Origin: Aeromonas sp. FDAARGOS 1405
GTDB lineage: Bacteria > Pseudomonadota > Gammaproteobacteria > Enterobacterales > Aeromonadaceae
DNA: 64,000 nucleotides
Direction of reading: 5' to 3'
Assembly: GCF_019048265.1 (NCBI RefSeq)
Contig: NZ_CP077311.1
Location: 1,032,501 to 1,096,500 of the forward strand
In this document: positions 48,878-57,967 of the stretch, piece by piece
How positions within the stretch are numbered: the stretch's first letter is position 1
Layout of the letters: the number at the start of each line of letters is the position of its first letter
Notes under the pieces: model-generated
Database searches by the model: none
The model's input: only the letters and a program-made list of their open reading frames with translations
Told to the model about the DNA's origin: nothing
Position numbers and translations under genes: made by a program

Positions 48878-50311
48878 TTAATCCATCACCGGAATGCCCG
48901 CTCTCGCTTCGGCCTGACGGGCAATGGCCTCGGTCATCCCCTGAAAGATAAAGAGGTGGAACGGCAGCATGGCCAGCCAGTAGGCCAGCCCCCAGGCGCC
49001 CTGCGGATGCCAGTGAGCGGTGACCCGGATGCGGGTCAGACCCGACTCCTCCGGCAGGATATTGAACTCCAGCCGCCCGACGCCCGGGGCCTTCATGTTG
49101 AACAACAGATCGAGCCTGCGCCCCTCATCCACCCCGAGGATCTGCCAGGAGTCGAGCATATCCCCCTTCACGAAACGATCCGGATTGGTGCGGCCACGGG
49201 TGCGGGCCGGGCCGCCGATCAGATGATCCATCCATTCGCGCACCACCCACAGCTGGTTCATGTAGAAGTAGCGCTGCTCACCCCCCAACTGCTGCAACAC
49301 CTGCCACACCACCTCGGGGGAGGCGAGGCAGATGGCCTCGCCGCTGGCGGTACGGTCATAGAAACCATATTCGGGATGGCGCCAGCGCAGGCCGAGCGGC
49401 GTCTCCTGCCCCTGCTGTTCGGCACCCAGCTTCTGCTCCAGCGCCAGACTCTCCGCCAGCGCCTCGTCGAAGCTGAGCAGGGTCTGGGGAAGCAAGGCGC
49501 GCAGCGGGCCGTCATCGGCTGGAATATCGTGCTTGAGACCCCCCACCAGCGCCTTGGCCACCGGCTGCGGCACAGAAGTGACAAACTGCAGCCACCAGGC
49601 GGAGAGGCGCGGACTCAGAAACGGAATGGGAATGATGGGACAGCGCTTGCCGATATGGGCGGCGAACTTCTGCAACTGCTGTTGATAGCTGAGCAGCTCG
49701 GGGCCGACCGCATTGAAGATGCGGCCATCCACCTCGTCGGCTTCCACCAGCCCGCCCAGATAGTGAAGCAGGTTGGACAGCGCAATCGGCGGCGTGCGCG
49801 AGCGCACCCATTTGGGCGTCACCATCATCGGCAGGTTAAACACCAGATCCCGCATCACCTCGAACGCCGCCGAACCGGGCCCTATGATGATGCCGGCGCG
49901 CAGTTCCACCGTCGGCACGCCGGAGTCACGAAACAACTCGCCACAATGGCGGCGGGAGTTGAGATGGCGACTGTTGCACTGCTCCGGCTGGATTGCCCCG
50001 AGATAGATGATGCGGCGCACCCCGGCGGCGCGGGCCGCCGCCGCAAAGTTCTTCACCCCCTGCTGCTCCAGCCGGTGAAAATCGGCCCCCGCCCCCATGG
50101 CATGCACCAGATAGAAGACGGTATCTATGCCCGCCAGCGCAGGCAGCAAGGTGGTGGGCTTGAGGCTATCGGCGAGGCGAAACTCCACCCCCTCAGGCAA
50201 GCGGCAGGGACGGCGCGCCCCGGCAATCACCTTGTAGCCGAGGGTTTGCAGGTGAGGCACCAGATAGGAACCGATATAGCCTGCCGCTCCCATCACCAGA
50301 CAATTACGCAT
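48878..50311 (-). CDS. NAD-dependent epimerase/dehydratase-like protein with DUF2867-type domain
   Basis: 477 residues from the ATG at 50311 (MRNCLVMGAAGYIGSYLVPH). N-terminal Rossmann domain of the atypical SDR group with GAAGYIG (about 1-290), then a C-terminal START-like DUF2867 domain (about 320-465: NQLWVVREWMDHLIGG, KAPGVGRLEFNILPEESGLT). Substrate unknown. AGGG lies 8 bp before the start. Its first codons are repeated 88 bp upstream. Confidence 0.87.
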   Translation of the reverse strand: MRNCLVMGAAGYIGSYLVPHLQTLGYKVIAGARRPCRLPEGVEFRLADSLKPTTLLPALAGIDTVFYLVHAMGAGADFHRLEQQGVKNFAAAARAAGVRRIIYLGAIQPEQCNSRHLNSRRHCGELFRDSGVPTVELRAGIIIGPGSAAFEVMRDLVFNLPMMVTPKWVRSRTPPIALSNLLHYLGGLVEADEVDGRIFNAVGPELLSYQQQLQKFAAHIGKRCPIIPIPFLSPRLSAWWLQFVTSVPQPVAKALVGGLKHDIPADDGPLRALLPQTLLSFDEALAESLALEQKLGAEQQGQETPLGLRWRHPEYGFYDRTASGEAICLASPEVVWQVLQQLGGEQRYFYMNQLWVVREWMDHLIGGPARTRGRTNPDRFVKGDMLDSWQILGVDEGRRLDLLFNMKAPGVGRLEFNILPEESGLTRIRVTAHWHPQGAWGLAYWLAMLPFHLFIFQGMTEAIARQAEARAGIPVMD

Positions 50312-50399
50312 GAGTGCAGCCCTCAGCATCATTGATGCAAGGGGCGCCAGACAGGAATCCACCATAGCCCGCCACGTCCATCACCAGACAATTTCTCAT
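50304..50399 (-). CDS. 31-codon upstream ORF from a duplicated gene start
   Basis: ATG at 50399 with GGGAG six bases upstream. The peptide begins MRNCLVMDVAGYGGFLSGAP. Its first residues repeat those of the downstream gene (MRNCLVMGAAGYIGS) but the glycine motif is broken. The stop TAA lies at +6 to +8 of the downstream gene, so the two overlap by 8 bp and could be translationally coupled. It may equally be a non-functional relic. Confidence 0.45.
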   Translation of the reverse strand: MRNCLVMDVAGYGGFLSGAPCINDAEGCTHA

Positions 50400-50401
50400 G
50401 T
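50361..50401. repeat. Upstream copy of a direct repeat of the gene's 5' end
   Basis: 41 bp that match 50273-50313 with about seven mismatches, including an identical 16-base run CCATCACCAGACAATT. Offset 88 bp. It carries the better ribosome-binding site of the two. Confidence 0.8.
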
Positions 50402-50621
50402 AATTCTCCCTATCCTCATCGATGCCGCTTGTCAGCCAGCGCGCGCAACGCTACCTGAAAATGTTCAACTAGAGCGCCACTATCCAGTCTCTTGCCATCC
50501 TGCCACGCCACCACCTTGCAACCTAGTACTAACCACCTCTCTGATTAGTCCGATTTGGTGTTAATCCCGGTTCATTCGCTGGTCGATAACTGACCAGATG
50601 TATAGCGCCGAGGGCGAAGAT

Positions 50622-51704
50622 ATGCGCATCGATCACTACGACCTCCAGGGAGAGGTGCAATACCGGCAGCAACAGGCGCAGGCCCGCAAGGTGCGCAGAC
50701 TGGGGCCGGTCGCGCCGCAGGCCAATGGCGTGAGCGGAACGGCCGCCACACCGCCATCCGGCGAGCAGCGAACCACCTTGATGCAAGCCAGTGCCCTGAC
50801 GCTGCAAGCCAGCAGCCGGAGCAATACCCAGACTCCCCCGCAGACAACAGCCGCGCCAGCCAAGGCAGAGGGGAGCAGAAATCAGGAGGAGAACGGCGTT
50901 CCCAACGACGGGCTCGACAACCACCAGCGGCTTATCAAGCTGATGATCGAGGCGATGCTGGGCCACGAGATAGAGCTGCCGGATCCGATCAAACCGACCG
51001 ACCAGAGCGCGGAGGGGGTGAACTCCCCGACGGGCGACAGCAGTCAACCCGCCGCCGAGCCGGATCAACTGGTGGAAGTAACCGACAGCCTGCTGCAAAA
51101 GGAGCAGCTCAACGTAGTCGCCTCGGCCAGCATAGAGACTCAGGATGGCCAGAGCCTGCAACTTGATCTGGGTTTTGTGCTGGACTGGCGCCAGCTCGAT
51201 ATCAGCAAGCGCCGCACTACCCTCAATGCCCTCAAGGATCCACTGGTGCTCAGTCTGGATGGAAAAATCGCCGGTCTGACCGACGCCCGGGTCAAGTTCG
51301 ACATTGATCAGGATGGCAAAGAGGATAGCCTGCCGGGCTTGAGTGAAGGCAGCGGCTTTGTGGCGCTGGATCGCAACGGCAACGGCACCATAGATGACGG
51401 CGGCGAGCTGTTCGGGGCCCGCTCCGGCAACGGTTTTGGCGAGCTGGCGACCCTGGATGAGGATGGCAACGGGGTGCTGGACGAGCGGGATAGTCAGTTC
51501 TCGGCGCTGCAATTCTGGCAGCCGGAGCAATCCCCCATCGCCCTGGTGGAGCTGGGGATCGGCGCCATCCTGCTACGCCCCCTCGACACCCCCTTCCACC
51601 ATCTGGGGGAGAGCGGCAATCAGGGGGTGCTGCGCCAATCCGGCCTCTATCTCACCGAGCAGGGTAAAGGAGGCTGGGTGCAGCAGATCGATCTGCGGGT
51701 CTGA
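50622..51704 (+). CDS. Calcium-loop (EF-hand-like) hypothetical protein
   Basis: 360 residues from the ATG at 50622 (MRIDHYDLQGEVQYRQQQAQ), chosen for GAGGG at 7 bp; an ATG at 50598 has no ribosome-binding site. Disordered, polar N-terminal half. C-terminal half has three Asp/Asn-Gly loops: DIDQDGKED at 227, DRNGNGTIDD at 250 and DEDGNGVLDERD at 279, typical of calcium-binding. No signal peptide. Function unknown. Convergent with priA. Confidence 0.75.
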   Translation: MRIDHYDLQGEVQYRQQQAQARKVRRLGPVAPQANGVSGTAATPPSGEQRTTLMQASALTLQASSRSNTQTPPQTTAAPAKAEGSRNQEENGVPNDGLDNHQRLIKLMIEAMLGHEIELPDPIKPTDQSAEGVNSPTGDSSQPAAEPDQLVEVTDSLLQKEQLNVVASASIETQDGQSLQLDLGFVLDWRQLDISKRRTTLNALKDPLVLSLDGKIAGLTDARVKFDIDQDGKEDSLPGLSEGSGFVALDRNGNGTIDDGGELFGARSGNGFGELATLDEDGNGVLDERDSQFSALQFWQPEQSPIALVELGIGAILLRPLDTPFHHLGESGNQGVLRQSGLYLTEQGKGGWVQQIDLRV

Positions 51705-51768
51705 GCCTTTAAACGGAATCAGCAGCCCGGTCGCTGACGAGATCTGCCAGCGACCGTCTCCGGTGCCA

Positions 51769-53976
51769 TCAACTGAGCTCGGTGGGATCGATATCCAGAC
51801 TCCAGCGCACCTTTTTGGTCTCGGACCAGCCTTCCAGCTCCTTAACCGCCCAATCCAGCAGCTGGGCCAGCGGGGCCCGGTTCGGCCCCTGCACCAGCAA
51901 CTGCATGCGGAACTTGCCCGCCTTGCGCTCCATAAAACCGCTGATGGGTCCCAGCACCTGAACGTGGGGATAGCGGGCGCTGCGCAGGGTATCGGCGAGG
52001 CGGGCGAGGAACAGCTGCACCTCGTCACGGCCGTTGGCCTCGGCGCGGAACAGCCCCTGATAGCTGAACGGCGGCAGCCCCAGCAGGCGGCGCTCTTTCA
52101 AGGCCGTATCGGCGAAGTGGCCGTAACCGTTCTGGGTCAGATCCTGCAGCAGGGCATGTTCCGGATGGTGGCTCTGCAGCACTACCAACCCGGGTTTGCT
52201 GGCGCGCCCGGCACGACCCGCCACCTGGGTGTAGAGCTGGGCCAGCTTCTCGGCGGCGCGAAAATCGGCGCTGAACAGGGCGCCATCCACATCCAGCAGC
52301 CCCACCAAGGTCACATCCGGGAAGTGGTGGCCCTTGGCCAGCATCTGGGTGCCAATCAGGATCTTGTACTTGCCCGCCTTGATGTCGCCGAGATGGGCCT
52401 CCAACTCCCCCTTGCGGCGGGTGTTGTCCCGATCGATGCGTACTACGGGATATTGCGGGAAAACCTTAGTGAGCAACTGCTCCAACTGCTCGGTGCCCAC
52501 CCCGGAGCCGATGAGCTCGTTGCTGCCACACTCGGGGCAGTGGTGGGGCAGCGGGCGCACGCTGTCACAGTGGTGGCAGTGCAGCCGTCGTCCAGCCTGA
52601 TGCCAGGTGTACCAGGCATCACAGCGCTCGCAGGCGGCGCTCCAGCCACACTGGTGGCAGATAAGAGCCGGGGCATAGCCACGGCGGTTGAGAAACAGCA
52701 TCACCTGATTGCCCGCCGCCAGATGCTCCGCCATCAGCTGCTCCAACTGGGGGGAGAGCCCGGCCTGCAACCGCACGTTCTTGATATCCAGGATCACCTG
52801 ACGGGCGGTCTGGGCATTGCCGGCACGGCGAGTCAGTGTAAGGTGGTGATACTTGCCGGTGCGGGCGTTGTGCAATGTCTCCAGGGACGGGGTGGCCGAG
52901 CCAAGCAAGATCGGAATACCGGCACGATGGGCCCGCATCACCGCCAGATCCCGCGCGTGGTAGCGAAAACCGTCCTGCTGCTTGAAGGAGCCGTCGTGCT
53001 CCTCGTCGATGATAATGATGCCGAGGTTGTGAAACGGGGTGAACACCGCGGAGCGGGTGCCGATCAGGATGGCGGCACCGCCGTCACGGCAGGCGAGCCA
53101 GGCGTCGAGCCGCTCCCTGTCGTTCATGGCCGAGTTCATCGCTACCACAGGCACGTTGAAGCGGCGCCGGAAGCGGTTGATGGTCTGCGGGGTGAGACCG
53201 ATCTCCGGCACCATCACCAGCGCCTGCTTGCCCGCCTTGAGCAAGGGCTCGAGGATGCTTAAATACACCTCGGTTTTGCCGGAGCCTGTGATGCCATCCA
53301 GCAGAAAGGCACCAAACTTGTCGCTCTGGCTGGTGACGGCGGAGACGGCCAATGCCTGTTCGCCATTGAGGCGCAGCCCCTCCCCCGGCTCGAAACGGGC
53401 AGCCCAATCGCCATCGTGGCTCGGCTCCAGCGAGCGCTTCTCCAGCAACCCCTTCTTCTCCAGCGCAGTGAGGGCTGCGCTCTGGATCTCCTCCTGCTTG
53501 AGGGCGGAGGGGGTCTGCGGCCCCTTGCGCAGCAGGGCGAGCGCCTGCTGCTGCTTGGCCGCCCGCTTGAGTTCGTTGAGATCGATGGCCATACCGGCCT
53601 CGGTGGCGAACCAGAACTCCAGCTCGCGATAGGCGGCAGGCTCCCCCCTGCGCACCAGCACCGGCAGGGCGTGAGGCAACACCTCACCCAGCGGATACTG
53701 GTAGTAGCTGGCGCTCCAGTTCATCAGCGCCAGAATATCCGGCCCCAGCACCGGCGTCGCATCGAGTACGCGCTTGATGGGCTTGAGCTTGTTGCGAGGC
53801 ACCTGGCTGTCAGCCGGATGATCCACCACCAGCCCGACCAGGGTCTGGGGACCGAAAGGGATCTCGACCCGGCAACCGGGGGCAGGTAACGGCAGGGGAG
53901 AGAGATAGTCGAAGTGACGGCGTAACGGTACCGGGACAGCGACACGAACCAGATCCAGCGTTTGGGAAGAATTCAC
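51769..53976 (-). CDS. priA: Primosomal replication protein N' (helicase PriA)
   Basis: 735 residues. N-terminal 3'-DNA-end-binding domain, Walker A GITGSGKTEVYL, DEEH box, GSATPSLETL, then a zinc-binding insert with eight Cys (CHQCGWSAACERC, CHHC, CPEC) and C-terminal helicase motifs (VAGRAGRASKPG). Restarts replication at stalled forks. Divergent from rpmE, as in E. coli. Confidence 0.96.
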   Translation of the reverse strand: MNSSQTLDLVRVAVPVPLRRHFDYLSPLPLPAPGCRVEIPFGPQTLVGLVVDHPADSQVPRNKLKPIKRVLDATPVLGPDILALMNWSASYYQYPLGEVLPHALPVLVRRGEPAAYRELEFWFATEAGMAIDLNELKRAAKQQQALALLRKGPQTPSALKQEEIQSAALTALEKKGLLEKRSLEPSHDGDWAARFEPGEGLRLNGEQALAVSAVTSQSDKFGAFLLDGITGSGKTEVYLSILEPLLKAGKQALVMVPEIGLTPQTINRFRRRFNVPVVAMNSAMNDRERLDAWLACRDGGAAILIGTRSAVFTPFHNLGIIIIDEEHDGSFKQQDGFRYHARDLAVMRAHRAGIPILLGSATPSLETLHNARTGKYHHLTLTRRAGNAQTARQVILDIKNVRLQAGLSPQLEQLMAEHLAAGNQVMLFLNRRGYAPALICHQCGWSAACERCDAWYTWHQAGRRLHCHHCDSVRPLPHHCPECGSNELIGSGVGTEQLEQLLTKVFPQYPVVRIDRDNTRRKGELEAHLGDIKAGKYKILIGTQMLAKGHHFPDVTLVGLLDVDGALFSADFRAAEKLAQLYTQVAGRAGRASKPGLVVLQSHHPEHALLQDLTQNGYGHFADTALKERRLLGLPPFSYQGLFRAEANGRDEVQLFLARLADTLRSARYPHVQVLGPISGFMERKAGKFRMQLLVQGPNRAPLAQLLDWAVKELEGWSETKKVRWSLDIDPTELS

Positions 53977-54123
53977 CAGGGGTTGCCTATTTTTTCTGCG
54001 AAGCCACTTGCCTGATCTCAGGCATTTCCTATATTATTCGCAGCCTTTGAAACTGTGTTCAACAATCGTGTGGTGTCCGACAAGAGATCGGATGGCGACA
54101 CGGCCTATTAATTGAGGTTGTCC

Positions 54124-54339
54124 ATGAAAGCTGGTATCCATCCTGACTACGTAGCCATCACCGCCAAGTGCTCTTGCGGTAACGTCATCAACACTTTCTC
54201 TACCATCGGTAAAGATCTGAACCTGGACGTGTGCTCCGAGTGCCACCCGTTCTACACCGGCAAGCAGAAAGAAGTTTCTAGCGGCGGCCGCGTAGACAAG
54301 TTCAACAAGCGTTTCGGTGCGATGACCACCAAGAAGTAA
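54124..54339 (+). CDS. rpmE: 50S ribosomal protein L31 (zinc-binding form)
   Basis: 71 residues from the ATG at 54124 ([20 protein letters not shown]), GAGG 7 bp upstream. Cys16, Cys18, Cys37 and Cys40 are all present, so this is the zinc-containing paralogue that zinc-starved cells replace by a Cys-less copy. Divergent from priA, monocistronic. Confidence 0.97.
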   Translation: MKAGIHPDYVAITAKCSCGNVINTFSTIGKDLNLDVCSECHPFYTGKQKEVSSGGRVDKFNKRFGAMTTKK

Positions 54340-54359
54340 TTTTACTTCTGAAGAATTCT

Positions 54360-54388
54360 GAAAAAGGCGCCCATCGGGCGCCTTTTTT
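54360..54388 (+). terminator. Terminator after rpmE
   Basis: AAAAAGGCGCCC, ATC loop, GGGCGCCTTTTTT: 22 bp after the stop. Confidence 0.92.
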
Positions 54389-54439
54389 ACGATCCCTATT
54401 TTTCATCCTTCATGTTCCCGCAGCCAGACGCACTCTCCC

Positions 54440-55090
54440 CTACTGGCCAAATCCTTTGGAACGCCGCAAATAGACATACCCCTCACCAGGGCTGCCCCAG
54501 CGCGGGCTCCCTGCGTTGTCATAGGCGCGATCCAGCAATCTGACGCTATCGGGGCCAATCCAGATATGCTGCACCAACGTCGTGGCACCTCCAAAATCGG
54601 TGGAGCAATGGCCCACCCGGGTATGACCGGCATATTCGCCGGAGGGAGTGCGTGTCAGCCAGATCTCGCAACCGTGGCGCAAGGAGAGCTGCTGCGGGGT
54701 CAGACTGTCGAGCAGGGCGGGATCATGCCAGGCACCGGCAAAATCGGTGGCACGGGGCATGGTCAGCTCTGCCATCAGGATCCGCCCGTCAGGGGCGGGG
54801 GAGAAGCGATAGATGCGCTGGCGGAAGGGACGGACGGAGCGCAGACTCAGGTACTGCTCGGCATAGACCCAGCGATAGCCCTGATAGCCGGGCCAGATCT
54901 CCATCAGGCGCAGCTCGGCACTGGTAAAGCGGCTGTCGTAACTGGCCTGCTCCCGGCTCGTAAAGGCCCCGTTGAACCAGCTGAGTAGCGGCTCCATACC
55001 GGGCTTGAGTGGGGTAGCCTGAGGCGCCGAACCTGCCAACACCAGACAGGAACAGAGCAGCCCGAAGACGGCCACCAACAACTTTGCCAT
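54440..55090 (-). CDS. CpcT/CpeT-type chromophore lyase-like protein
   Basis: 216 residues from the ATG at 55090 (AAGGA five bases upstream). Signal peptide MAKLLVAVFGLLCSCLVLAG, possibly a weak lipobox. Then LLSWFNGAFTSREQASYDSR, LRLMEIWPGYQGYRWVYAEQ and PFRQRIYRFSP, the pattern of the CpcT/CpeT family. In cyanobacteria these attach bilins to phycobiliproteins. No such proteins exist in this lineage, so the role here is unknown and the location is likely the envelope. Confidence 0.8.
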   Translation of the reverse strand: MAKLLVAVFGLLCSCLVLAGSAPQATPLKPGMEPLLSWFNGAFTSREQASYDSRFTSAELRLMEIWPGYQGYRWVYAEQYLSLRSVRPFRQRIYRFSPAPDGRILMAELTMPRATDFAGAWHDPALLDSLTPQQLSLRHGCEIWLTRTPSGEYAGHTRVGHCSTDFGGATTLVQHIWIGPDSVRLLDRAYDNAGSPRWGSPGEGYVYLRRSKGFGQ

Positions 55091-55212
55091 CGAATCCTTC
55101 CGAATCATCATAGTGGCGGCGATTATATGAGCGAATTTCCCCAATAACAGCCATTACGATCAAATCATTACCACTCTGGTGCAAAAACCTCACAAGGATG
55201 CCAGTCCGCTCA

Positions 55213-57066
55213 CTAAACCCGATATTTTGCCACCGCCTTGTTGAGCAGCTGGGCCTGCTCGTTGAGACCCTCGCTGGATCTCGCATTTTCCTCCGCCATG
55301 ATGCTCGACTCCTGGGCGATGTCGCGGATGTTGTTGACGTTGCGGTTCACCTCGTTGGCCACCAGACTCTGCTGTTCGATGGCGGCGGCAATCTGGGTGC
55401 TCATGTCCATGATGTTGGTAACATCCTGAGTGATCTGCCCCAGCAACTCCCCTGCTGTACTGGCCTGATCCGAGCTGCGGTTGCCCTGCTCGCGGCAGGT
55501 TGCCATCACCTCGACGATGCTGCCGGTCTGTTTCTGCAGCGAGCTGATGATGCCGGCGATCTCCTGGGTCGATTTCTGGGTACGGATGGCCAGATTGCGC
55601 ACCTCATCGGCCACCACCGCAAAACCACGTCCCTGATCCCCTGCCCGAGCTGCTTCGATGGCTGCGTTGAGGGCCAGCAGGTTGGTCTGCTCGGCAATAC
55701 CACGGATCACGTCAAGCACGGAGCCGATGGTCTCGCTCTCTTTTTGCAGCTGGCTCACCTCGCGGGATGAGCTCTCCAGATTGCCCGCCAGCGAGCGGAT
55801 CTGCTCGACAGTATTCTCGACCGCAGTCCGCCCCTCCATCGCCTTGTTGTTAGTCGCCTGCGCATTGTTGGCCGCCTGCTCGGTGTTGCGGGCGATCTCT
55901 TCGATGGTGGAGCCCATCTCGGTGGACGCGGTCGCCACCATGTCGGTCTCCTGCAGCTGGCGCGCCGCCCCTTCACTGGTGCGTTTGACGTTGGCCGAGA
56001 GGTGATCAGCCGCTTCGGTCAGGGTGTGCACGCTCTGCTTCACATCGCCGATCAGGTCGCGAAACCCGCCCAGCATCACATCGAGATTGCCTGCCAGTTG
56101 GGCCATTTCATCTGCCCCGCGCAGATCTATCTTCAGGCGCAGGTCATTATCCTGACGAATGCGGTTGACGGTATCATTCACCTGAGTAATGGGACGGTCG
56201 ATGCTGCGCCCCAGCAGCACGCTCATGATGCCGATCAGCACCACAATCACCCCGCCACAGACCAGCATCAGGCTGTTGAGGCGAGCGCTCTGCCGCTCCA
56301 GCTCAGCGACAATGTGCTGATCGACGGCGGCAAACCCCTGTTCGGTCTGATGCACCAGATCCCGCATCTGGTTGCGCAGCCCCTCATCCTCTTTCAGCCC
56401 CAGTATCTGCATCCCCTGCACCAGCGCCACAAAGTCCTGCCGGTACTGCTTGCTGGCCTGCTCCAGCTTGCCGCGACCCGCCTCCGGCAAAGTGGCAAGG
56501 CTATCCTGAAAACTCTTGTGCAAGGTTTCGAAACGCTCCAGATACTGGATATCGGAGCGCAGCATGAAGTCTTTCTCCGCCCGTCTCAGCTGCAACATGG
56601 TGATAAGCAGCCCCTGCTGATCCAGCTGCTTGAGCCCATTCTCCACCTCATGCACCGCCGCCCTCAGCTTGCCATAGAGCCCCTCCTCAGGCCCCAGACC
56701 AATCTTCTGCTGCTGGACCACCAGATCGTTGAAGGCTTTGCCATAACCGCTGATCTGCTGATCCAGTCTGGTCAGCTCCCCCTCGACGGCCGCCAGATTG
56801 TCATCAGTCACCAGCTCCCGGTTGTGCTGGTGAAAATCTGACAGCCCCTGATTGAAGCGCTCGACGAAGGTCATATCCTTACGGATCAGAAAATCCTTCT
56901 CGGCCCGCCGCAAGTTGAGCATGGCGATCTCCAGCTGGTCGATATTGCGCTGGGCTTCGGTCAGATGACGGTGCACCTGGCTGGAGTAGATAAACAGGCC
57001 GCTCAGTACCAGCATGGCAACGGCAACCAGCACGGTATTCAGGATCAACTTATGACGGATAAGCAC
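55213..57066 (-). CDS. Methyl-accepting chemotaxis protein with HBM sensor domain
   Basis: 617 residues. Membrane helix about 8-28, large periplasmic helical bimodular (HBM) domain with two LRRAEKDF repeats (FLIRKD and FMLRSD versions), second helix about 265-290, HAMP, then the signalling hairpin [20 protein letters not shown]. No NWETF-type receptor tail. HBM receptors sense organic acids and amino acids; the ligand is unknown. Monocistronic, divergent from rraA. Confidence 0.92.
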   Translation of the reverse strand: MLIRHKLILNTVLVAVAMLVLSGLFIYSSQVHRHLTEAQRNIDQLEIAMLNLRRAEKDFLIRKDMTFVERFNQGLSDFHQHNRELVTDDNLAAVEGELTRLDQQISGYGKAFNDLVVQQQKIGLGPEEGLYGKLRAAVHEVENGLKQLDQQGLLITMLQLRRAEKDFMLRSDIQYLERFETLHKSFQDSLATLPEAGRGKLEQASKQYRQDFVALVQGMQILGLKEDEGLRNQMRDLVHQTEQGFAAVDQHIVAELERQSARLNSLMLVCGGVIVVLIGIMSVLLGRSIDRPITQVNDTVNRIRQDNDLRLKIDLRGADEMAQLAGNLDVMLGGFRDLIGDVKQSVHTLTEAADHLSANVKRTSEGAARQLQETDMVATASTEMGSTIEEIARNTEQAANNAQATNNKAMEGRTAVENTVEQIRSLAGNLESSSREVSQLQKESETIGSVLDVIRGIAEQTNLLALNAAIEAARAGDQGRGFAVVADEVRNLAIRTQKSTQEIAGIISSLQKQTGSIVEVMATCREQGNRSSDQASTAGELLGQITQDVTNIMDMSTQIAAAIEQQSLVANEVNRNVNNIRDIAQESSIMAEENARSSEGLNEQAQLLNKAVAKYRV

Positions 57067-57212
57067 GATGGACCTCTCGCAAACTGGCAGTGAACTGCAT
57101 TGAGCTTATGCAGAAAAGCGGCGACAGGTGATCTGTGCAAGGAATATTCATTGAAATGCCACACCCACTCCTTATACTGGTTGCACCTGTTTCCAGCCGT
57201 GGATTTGACACT

Positions 57213-57698
57213 ATGGAATACAATACTTCTGAACTGTGCGACATCTATCAGGACATGGTGGATGTGCTTGAACCCATGCTCTGCTCCTTCGGCGGCCGCG
57301 CCTCTTTCGGCGGCGTCATCACCACCGTCAAATGCTTCGAATCGAATGGCCTGATCCGTGAACTCGTCAAAGAGAACGGACTGGGACGCGTCTTGCTGAT
57401 CGATGGCGGTGGCTCCATGCGCCGTGCCCTGATTGACAGCGACATCGCCACCACGGCGGCCGAGAATGATTGGGAAGGGATTGTCTGCTACGGCTGCGTC
57501 CGCGAAGTCGATATTCTGGAAGATCTGGATATCGGCATTCAGGCACTGGCAGCCATTCCGGTCGGTGCCGACAGCAAGGATGTAGGGGAGACCGATCTGC
57601 CGGTCAACTTCGGTGGCGTGACCTTCCTGCCTGACGACCACCTCTACGCCGATACCACAGGGGTGATCCTCTCCCCCGAGGCACTCGATATCGAGTAA
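57213..57698 (+). CDS. rraA: Regulator of ribonuclease E activity A
   Basis: 161 residues from the ATG at 57213 ([20 protein letters not shown]), the E. coli length; the frame is open upstream but without likeness. Trimeric RraA fold with the ring glycine motif [20 protein letters not shown] and [13 protein letters not shown] end. Binds RNase E and slows RNA decay. Confidence 0.96.
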   Translation: MEYNTSELCDIYQDMVDVLEPMLCSFGGRASFGGVITTVKCFESNGLIRELVKENGLGRVLLIDGGGSMRRALIDSDIATTAAENDWEGIVCYGCVREVDILEDLDIGIQALAAIPVGADSKDVGETDLPVNFGGVTFLPDDHLYADTTGVILSPEALDIE

Positions 57699-57716
57699 GC
57701 CACAAACAGCGTGACG

Positions 57717-57741
57717 ACGGGAGCCTTGGCTCCCGTTTTTT
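57717..57741 (+). terminator. Terminator after rraA
   Basis: ACGGGAGCC, TT, GGCTCCCGTTTTTT: 18 bp after the stop. It faces the ryhB terminator, which ends about 28 bp away. Confidence 0.9.
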
Positions 57742-57768
57742 ATGCCTGCAACTTGCTGAAAAATGACA

Positions 57769-57794
57769 AAAAAGAGGGCCAGATAAACTGGCCC
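57769..57794 (-). terminator. Terminator of ryhB
   Basis: GGGCCAG, loop TTTAT, CTGGCCC on the minus strand, then TCTTTTTT (57769-57775). Such a short-tailed stem also recruits Hfq in relatives. Confidence 0.9.
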
Positions 57795-57876
57795 TTAACT
57801 GGAAGCAATGTGAGCAATGTCGTGCCTTCACAAGAAGTCCATCACGTTGGAACGAATGAAGTCTTTCCCGGAAAAC
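57769..57876 (-). ncRNA. ryhB: Iron-responsive small RNA RyhB
   Basis: About 108 nt. The core CGACATTGCTCACATTGC, with GCA before and TTCCAG after it, is identical to the E. coli RyhB seed region that pairs with sodB and other targets. The 3' end is a perfect 7-bp terminator stem (57776-57794) followed by TCTTTTTT. A promoter with a Fur-like box lies immediately upstream. In relatives RyhB with Hfq represses mRNAs of iron-using proteins when iron is low. It lies between rraA and yhhQ. The 5' end is predicted, not measured. Confidence 0.93.
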
Positions 57877-57882
57877 AAGTTA

Positions 57883-57911
57883 ACAATAATCATTCTCATT
57901 TAACTAGGCAA
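57883..57911 (-). promoter_or_regulatory. ryhB promoter with Fur-like box
   Basis: -35 TTGCCT (57906-57911) and -10 TATTGT (57883-57888), 17 bp apart on the minus strand. TGAGAATGATTATTG (57884-57898) fits the 7-1-7 Fur box TGATAATnATTATCA with three mismatches and covers the spacer and -10, the usual arrangement for Fur repression. Confidence 0.82.
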
Positions 57912-57930
57912 GCGCTATTTGCAGAAAGTG

Positions 57931-57962
57931 CAAAAAAATTGACCACCGCGAAGGGTGGTCAA
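57931..57962 (-). terminator. Terminator after yhhQ
   Basis: TTGACCACC, loop, GGTGGTCAA, followed on the minus strand by TTTTTTTG. It closes yhhQ just before the ryhB promoter and so insulates ryhB. Confidence 0.92.
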
Positions 57963-57967
57963 TCTGG

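Noticed and set aside
51729-51755. GGTCGCTG/CAGCGACC inverted repeat between the calcium-loop gene and priA as a terminator
   Set aside because: Eleven-base loop and no T-run on either strand; may only be a weak transcript end, so not listed as a feature.
51394-53262. 622-codon open frame across the 3' end of the calcium-loop gene and antisense to priA
   Set aside because: It changes character at gene borders, lacks motifs, and both real genes are well supported.
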